Positions 7,825 through 9,952 of a stretch of DNA of 9,952 bases are shown here, one piece after another (the first letter of the stretch is position 1; every line of letters begins with the position of its first letter). The position numbers were made by a program, and so were the translations under genes. The stretch spans positions 1 through 9,952 of the forward strand of contig JAGGWC010000212.1 in assembly GCA_021157645.1 (NCBI GenBank), given 5' to 3'. The DNA comes from Candidatus Cloacimonadota bacterium. GTDB taxonomy: Bacteria; Cloacimonadota; Cloacimonadia; Cloacimonadales; TCS61. The notes under the pieces are model-generated. The model searched no databases. It worked only from the letters and a program-made list of their open reading frames with translations, and was not told where the DNA came from.

Positions 7825-7878
7825 TGTCATTCTCGACTTGATCGGGAATCTTAGATTTCTACTTTCGTGGGAATGACA
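7825..7878. repeat. 54-base terminal-inverted-repeat element (MITE/REP-like)
   Basis: TGTCATTC at 7825-7832 is the exact reverse complement of GAATGACA at 7871-7878, and pairing extends with one mismatch into TC/GGG. An internal CTCGACTTGATCGGG (7832-7846) resembles the hairpins of the widely seen GTCATTCCCG...CGGGAATGAC class of bacterial intergenic repeats. It sits between the ABC ATPase and zinc-ribbon genes. It could act as an mRNA processing or attenuation structure, but no T-tract follows on the leftward strand. Confidence 0.65.
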
Positions 7879-7927
7879 TTGAGTTAATATTTTTTGTAGT
7901 CTTTTTTTTTTTTACGCCTTTGCATTC

Positions 7928-8950
7928 TTAGCGGTTAACATTTTCGATCTTTTCAATTATCTCACCACTTCTTAATTTTGTTCTGTATGCTAAAAGCGTT
8001 TTATCCAATTTTTCCAATTCACTTAAAATCTCTCTTTCCTGATCAGTAGTCTCAATAACTTTATGAATCCCACCATTTTTTATTACGATCCTTCGGTCTC
8101 CCATTAAAGCTAAGATTGGGTCATGAGTTGCCATCAAAACGATTTTATCTTCAGAAAGTAAAAGCCTTAATGCACGTTTTCTATCAATTCCTGCATTCTC
8201 AATTTCATCAATTAGAATGATGGGAGATTTACTTAAGATAGCGGTATCGGCGATCATTAAAGCACGTGATTGTCCACCACTTAAACTGGTGATCGGAGTA
8301 TCAGGTGAGAATTTTTCTCCGGCGAGGTCATTAGCTTTATTAATAATTCTTTTGATTATAATTTCTTTGTTTTCAACCAAACGGCTTTCTGCATGCAATT
8401 CCACAAATTCATAAACAGAAAGATCCATTACAAAATTCATATTCTGGGAAAGCTGTGCTACAAGTTTATCCGAAGATGAAAAACGCCACTTTTTATCAGG
8501 AATATCATTATTGATGAGAATCTTACGTGATGTTGGGGTATCATTCTGCGCAACCCACTCAATATCACCTAATAGCCTACTTTTCCCGGAACCTGTTGGC
8601 CCTACAATTGAAATGATCTCACCTTGTTTTATTACCAACTCATTGAATTTCTCGGCATTTCCAGATTTATCAGTTCCAGGTAAGATTGATACAGTTTTTA
8701 CAATGTCTTCATCTTTACCCAAAAATGCTATCATCTGCTCTATAAATTCACCAATCTGGAAGATCAAATTTTCCGCATCGATTGCTCTATCTTCTATCTC
8801 ATCTTCATCGAATGTAGCAAAATACTGGGGAAGAGTAAGCGCTTCTTTTCCTTCAATTTCCAAACCGTTATCATTAAAAAATGCTTGTAGGAATGGGAAG
8901 TCAGCTAGAAGCTCGGATATCTGTTTCTTAATTAATTCACTTTTCTTCAT
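7928..8950 (-). CDS. Soluble stand-alone ABC-type ATPase
   Basis: The 340-residue protein has one complete ABC nucleotide-binding domain. Walker A is GPTGSGKS (117-124), the Q-loop glutamine is probably Gln169, the signature is LSGGQSRA (223-230), Walker B is IILIDEIENAG (244-254, catalytic Glu249) and the switch histidine is His276 in ATHDP. There is no membrane segment and no permease gene nearby, so it is not an ordinary transporter. About 100 N-terminal residues precede the ATPase; ISELLADFPFLQAFFNDNGLE (11-31) resembles the short helical DUF1858/ScdA-N type region. Known soluble ABC ATPases work in DNA repair, translation, Fe-S assembly (SufC) and methyl-coenzyme M reductase activation (component A2). 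Here the start lies 11 bases after the GTPase stop with a GAGGA site, so the two are co-transcribed and probably act together. An enzyme activation or cofactor maturation role is inference. Confidence 0.85.
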   Translation of the reverse strand: MKKSELIKKQISELLADFPFLQAFFNDNGLEIEGKEALTLPQYFATFDEDEIEDRAIDAENLIFQIGEFIEQMIAFLGKDEDIVKTVSILPGTDKSGNAEKFNELVIKQGEIISIVGPTGSGKSRLLGDIEWVAQNDTPTSRKILINNDIPDKKWRFSSSDKLVAQLSQNMNFVMDLSVYEFVELHAESRLVENKEIIIKRIINKANDLAGEKFSPDTPITSLSGGQSRALMIADTAILSKSPIILIDEIENAGIDRKRALRLLLSEDKIVLMATHDPILALMGDRRIVIKNGGIHKVIETTDQEREILSELEKLDKTLLAYRTKLRSGEIIEKIENVNR

Positions 8951-8961
8951 GATCTTCCTCG

Positions 8962-9654
8962 TTAATCTTCTATCTTCATTTTGCGAACATTACCCATTTG
9001 ATAACTCTCACCAATTCTAGTCTCTCCCAGACAATAGGAGCAAAGAGCGGATGGCATTGGAAAACGTAATTCTTTTCCCTTCAACGAATCAATGTCTAGA
9101 GTTTTATCATAGAGGAGAGTACTCAGCTCGAAACTTCCCTGACCAGTTAATCCGTTTATGTGCATAATTGCAGCAGCTGGATTTACAGTATTCACACGGC
9201 TGGCAAAAACTTCACGTTCTGCCTGTGATACAATATCACCTTTTGTGATCACAACAATATCGGCAGATTTCAGCATTGGACCAATCTTTTTAGGAGTATT
9301 AATCCCGCTTAAGTTATCGATCACACAAATAGCCTTTATACCTTTAATATAAGGTGAACATCTATTGCATAATCCAGCAGATTCACTTATAAGAATGTCG
9401 AATTTGTTGTCGACTCCCCACTTAGTGATCTCTTCCACATTGCTCACAAAATAATGGTCGGGACAGAGTGCACCGGAAAGTCCTTTTTTTACCGGAATAC
9501 CTGCTTTTTTATAAAGCAGATCATCGTCAGTATAAAGACAGTCAAACTTAGCTACAGCTACTTTCAAACCTCTCTTTTTCAAAGATTCTATCGTCTTTAA
9601 AATCACTGAAGTTTTCCCTGATGAGGGAGGACCTGATACTGTTACAAGATTCAT
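8962..9654 (-). CDS. HypB/UreG-like P-loop GTPase with extra cysteine motifs
   Basis: The 230-residue SIMIBI-class NTPase shows a P-loop GPPSSGKTS (8-16), the switch-II/Walker B region DILISESAGLC (86-96), equivalent to ENVG in HypB and ESGG in UreG, and an ITKGD base-specificity motif (136-140), a variant of NKxD. This places it with the G3E metallochaperone GTPases that drive nickel or cobalamin insertion. It also carries Cys64, a CNRC pair directly after the switch (96-99) and CSYC near the C-terminus (205-208). These five cysteines are not part of the GTPase fold and suggest a bound metal or Fe-S cluster. It lacks the N-terminal His-rich metal store of HypB. ATG is preceded by an AAGGA site. 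It is first in the leftward cassette with the ABC ATPase. Target enzyme and metal are unknown. Confidence 0.87.
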   Translation of the reverse strand: MNLVTVSGPPSSGKTSVILKTIESLKKRGLKVAVAKFDCLYTDDDLLYKKAGIPVKKGLSGALCPDHYFVSNVEEITKWGVDNKFDILISESAGLCNRCSPYIKGIKAICVIDNLSGINTPKKIGPMLKSADIVVITKGDIVSQAEREVFASRVNTVNPAAAIMHINGLTGQGSFELSTLLYDKTLDIDSLKGKELRFPMPSALCSYCLGETRIGESYQMGNVRKMKIED

Positions 9655-9952
9655 AATTTTTTCCTTTTATTTATGACCTTGCGGATGGTTGAAAATCTCC
9701 GCAATGGTTATCAAACTATTTCCAACCATTACGAAGGTCTCGCATACTCAACCATTCGTAAGATTTTGGAATTATCCTATCGCTTCGTCAAACAATTTTC
9801 GCAATGCTTAATCAATTTACTGATGTCATGGCTATAGATATAATCCCACTCCAACCACATGAATTTGTTCTAAGCAGGGATATGATTATCGAGATCGGGA
9901 TGAACACTCGGGAATAAACCACTATGGGATAGGATCTTCCCCACTTCTACAG
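9655..9952. other. Non-coding or degraded region upstream of the GTPase
   Basis: These 298 bases contain four palindromic modules (9676-9764), followed by about 185 bases with no convincing gene. A 37-codon rightward ORF (9804-9917) has a coding-like first-base bias. The opposite strand in the same codon phase reads from the window edge to a TAG at 9872-9870, and then again to a TAG at 9779-9777, so it could be the tail of a leftward gene starting outside. The promoter of the GTPase cassette should lie here, but I see no clear -10/-35 pair. Confidence 0.5.
9676..9764. repeat. Cluster of four 15-base palindromic modules
   Basis: The modules are ACCTTGCGGATGGTT (9676-9690), ATCTCCGCAATGGTT (9695-9709), AACCATTACGAAGGT (9724-9738) and AACCATTCGTAAGAT (9750-9764). 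All share AACC/GGTT ends and a central CG. Exact pairings include TTGCGGA/TCCGCAA (9679-9685 with 9698-9704), AATGGTT/AACCATT (9703-9709 with 9724-9730) and TTACGAA/TTCGTAA (9729-9735 with 9755-9761). The last two modules match the unit at 787-836. The first hairpin ends about 21 bases before the GTPase start codon and would be in its 5' leader. Confidence 0.65.

Noticed and set aside
7579..7876. Two rightward ORFs of 76 and 91 codons over the zinc-ribbon gene
   Set aside because: They are antisense readings of the CxxC protein, running into the inverted-repeat element, with no ribosome site.
7902..7913. Run of 12 T after the 54-base element, looking like a rightward intrinsic terminator tail
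   Set aside because: It begins 23 bases past the hairpin and no rightward gene ends here; on the leftward strand it is an A-run.
8511..9020. 169-codon rightward ORF opposite the ABC ATPase gene
   Set aside because: It is antisense to a gene with all ABC motifs and spans its junction with the GTPase gene; serine- and isoleucine-rich antisense composition.
9774..9935. 8-bp inverted repeat ATCCTATC / GATAGGAT spanning about 160 bases
   Set aside because: One short match over this distance is expected by chance and nothing else supports an element with these ends.

Overview
The window is AT-rich (about 35% GC by eye) and comes from a diderm bacterium. It encodes a complete RND pump with a TolC-like outer-membrane channel and a lipoprotein adaptor. 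An anaerobic lifestyle is plausible from the cysteine-rich metal-handling genes on the right. The compact leftward operons, palindromic intergenic repeats and protein style remind me of Cloacimonadota or a related FCB-group lineage, but this is an impression without any marker gene.

Layout. (1) 1-648, rightward: the C-terminal part of an ATP-grasp protein cut by the window edge. (2) 649-900: a convergent intergenic region with three inverted repeats. (3) 901-7212, leftward: a four-gene efflux operon in transcription order padR-type regulator (7212-6631), TolC-like channel (6634-5318), lipoprotein membrane-fusion adaptor (5304-4207) and RND transporter (4068-901). The regulator and channel genes overlap by four bases. 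Only a 138-base leader before the RND gene breaks the tight packing, and it carries inverted repeats. (4) 7213-7557: a 345-base AT-rich upstream region with a perfect ATGT-N8-ACAT dyad, the classical PadR half-site spacing, and a weak promoter candidate. (5) 7558-9654, leftward: a HypB/UreG-like GTPase with extra cysteine pairs, a soluble lone ABC ATPase, and, after a 127-base gap containing a small terminal-inverted-repeat element, an 80-residue double-CxxC zinc-ribbon protein. (6) 9655-9952: non-coding or degraded sequence containing four copies of a 15-base palindromic module, also found at 787-836.

How the genes work together. The efflux operon encodes its own regulator, the outer-membrane duct, the periplasmic adaptor and the proton-driven pump. 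The regulator probably senses a substrate and represses the operon. The right-hand cassette (NTP-hydrolysing metallochaperone-like GTPase, soluble ABC ATPase and zinc ribbon) looks like a maturation or activation system for a metallocofactor or corrinoid enzyme whose target lies outside the window. It is the most likely place for something undescribed here. No RNA genes, CRISPR arrays or intact insertion sequences were seen.
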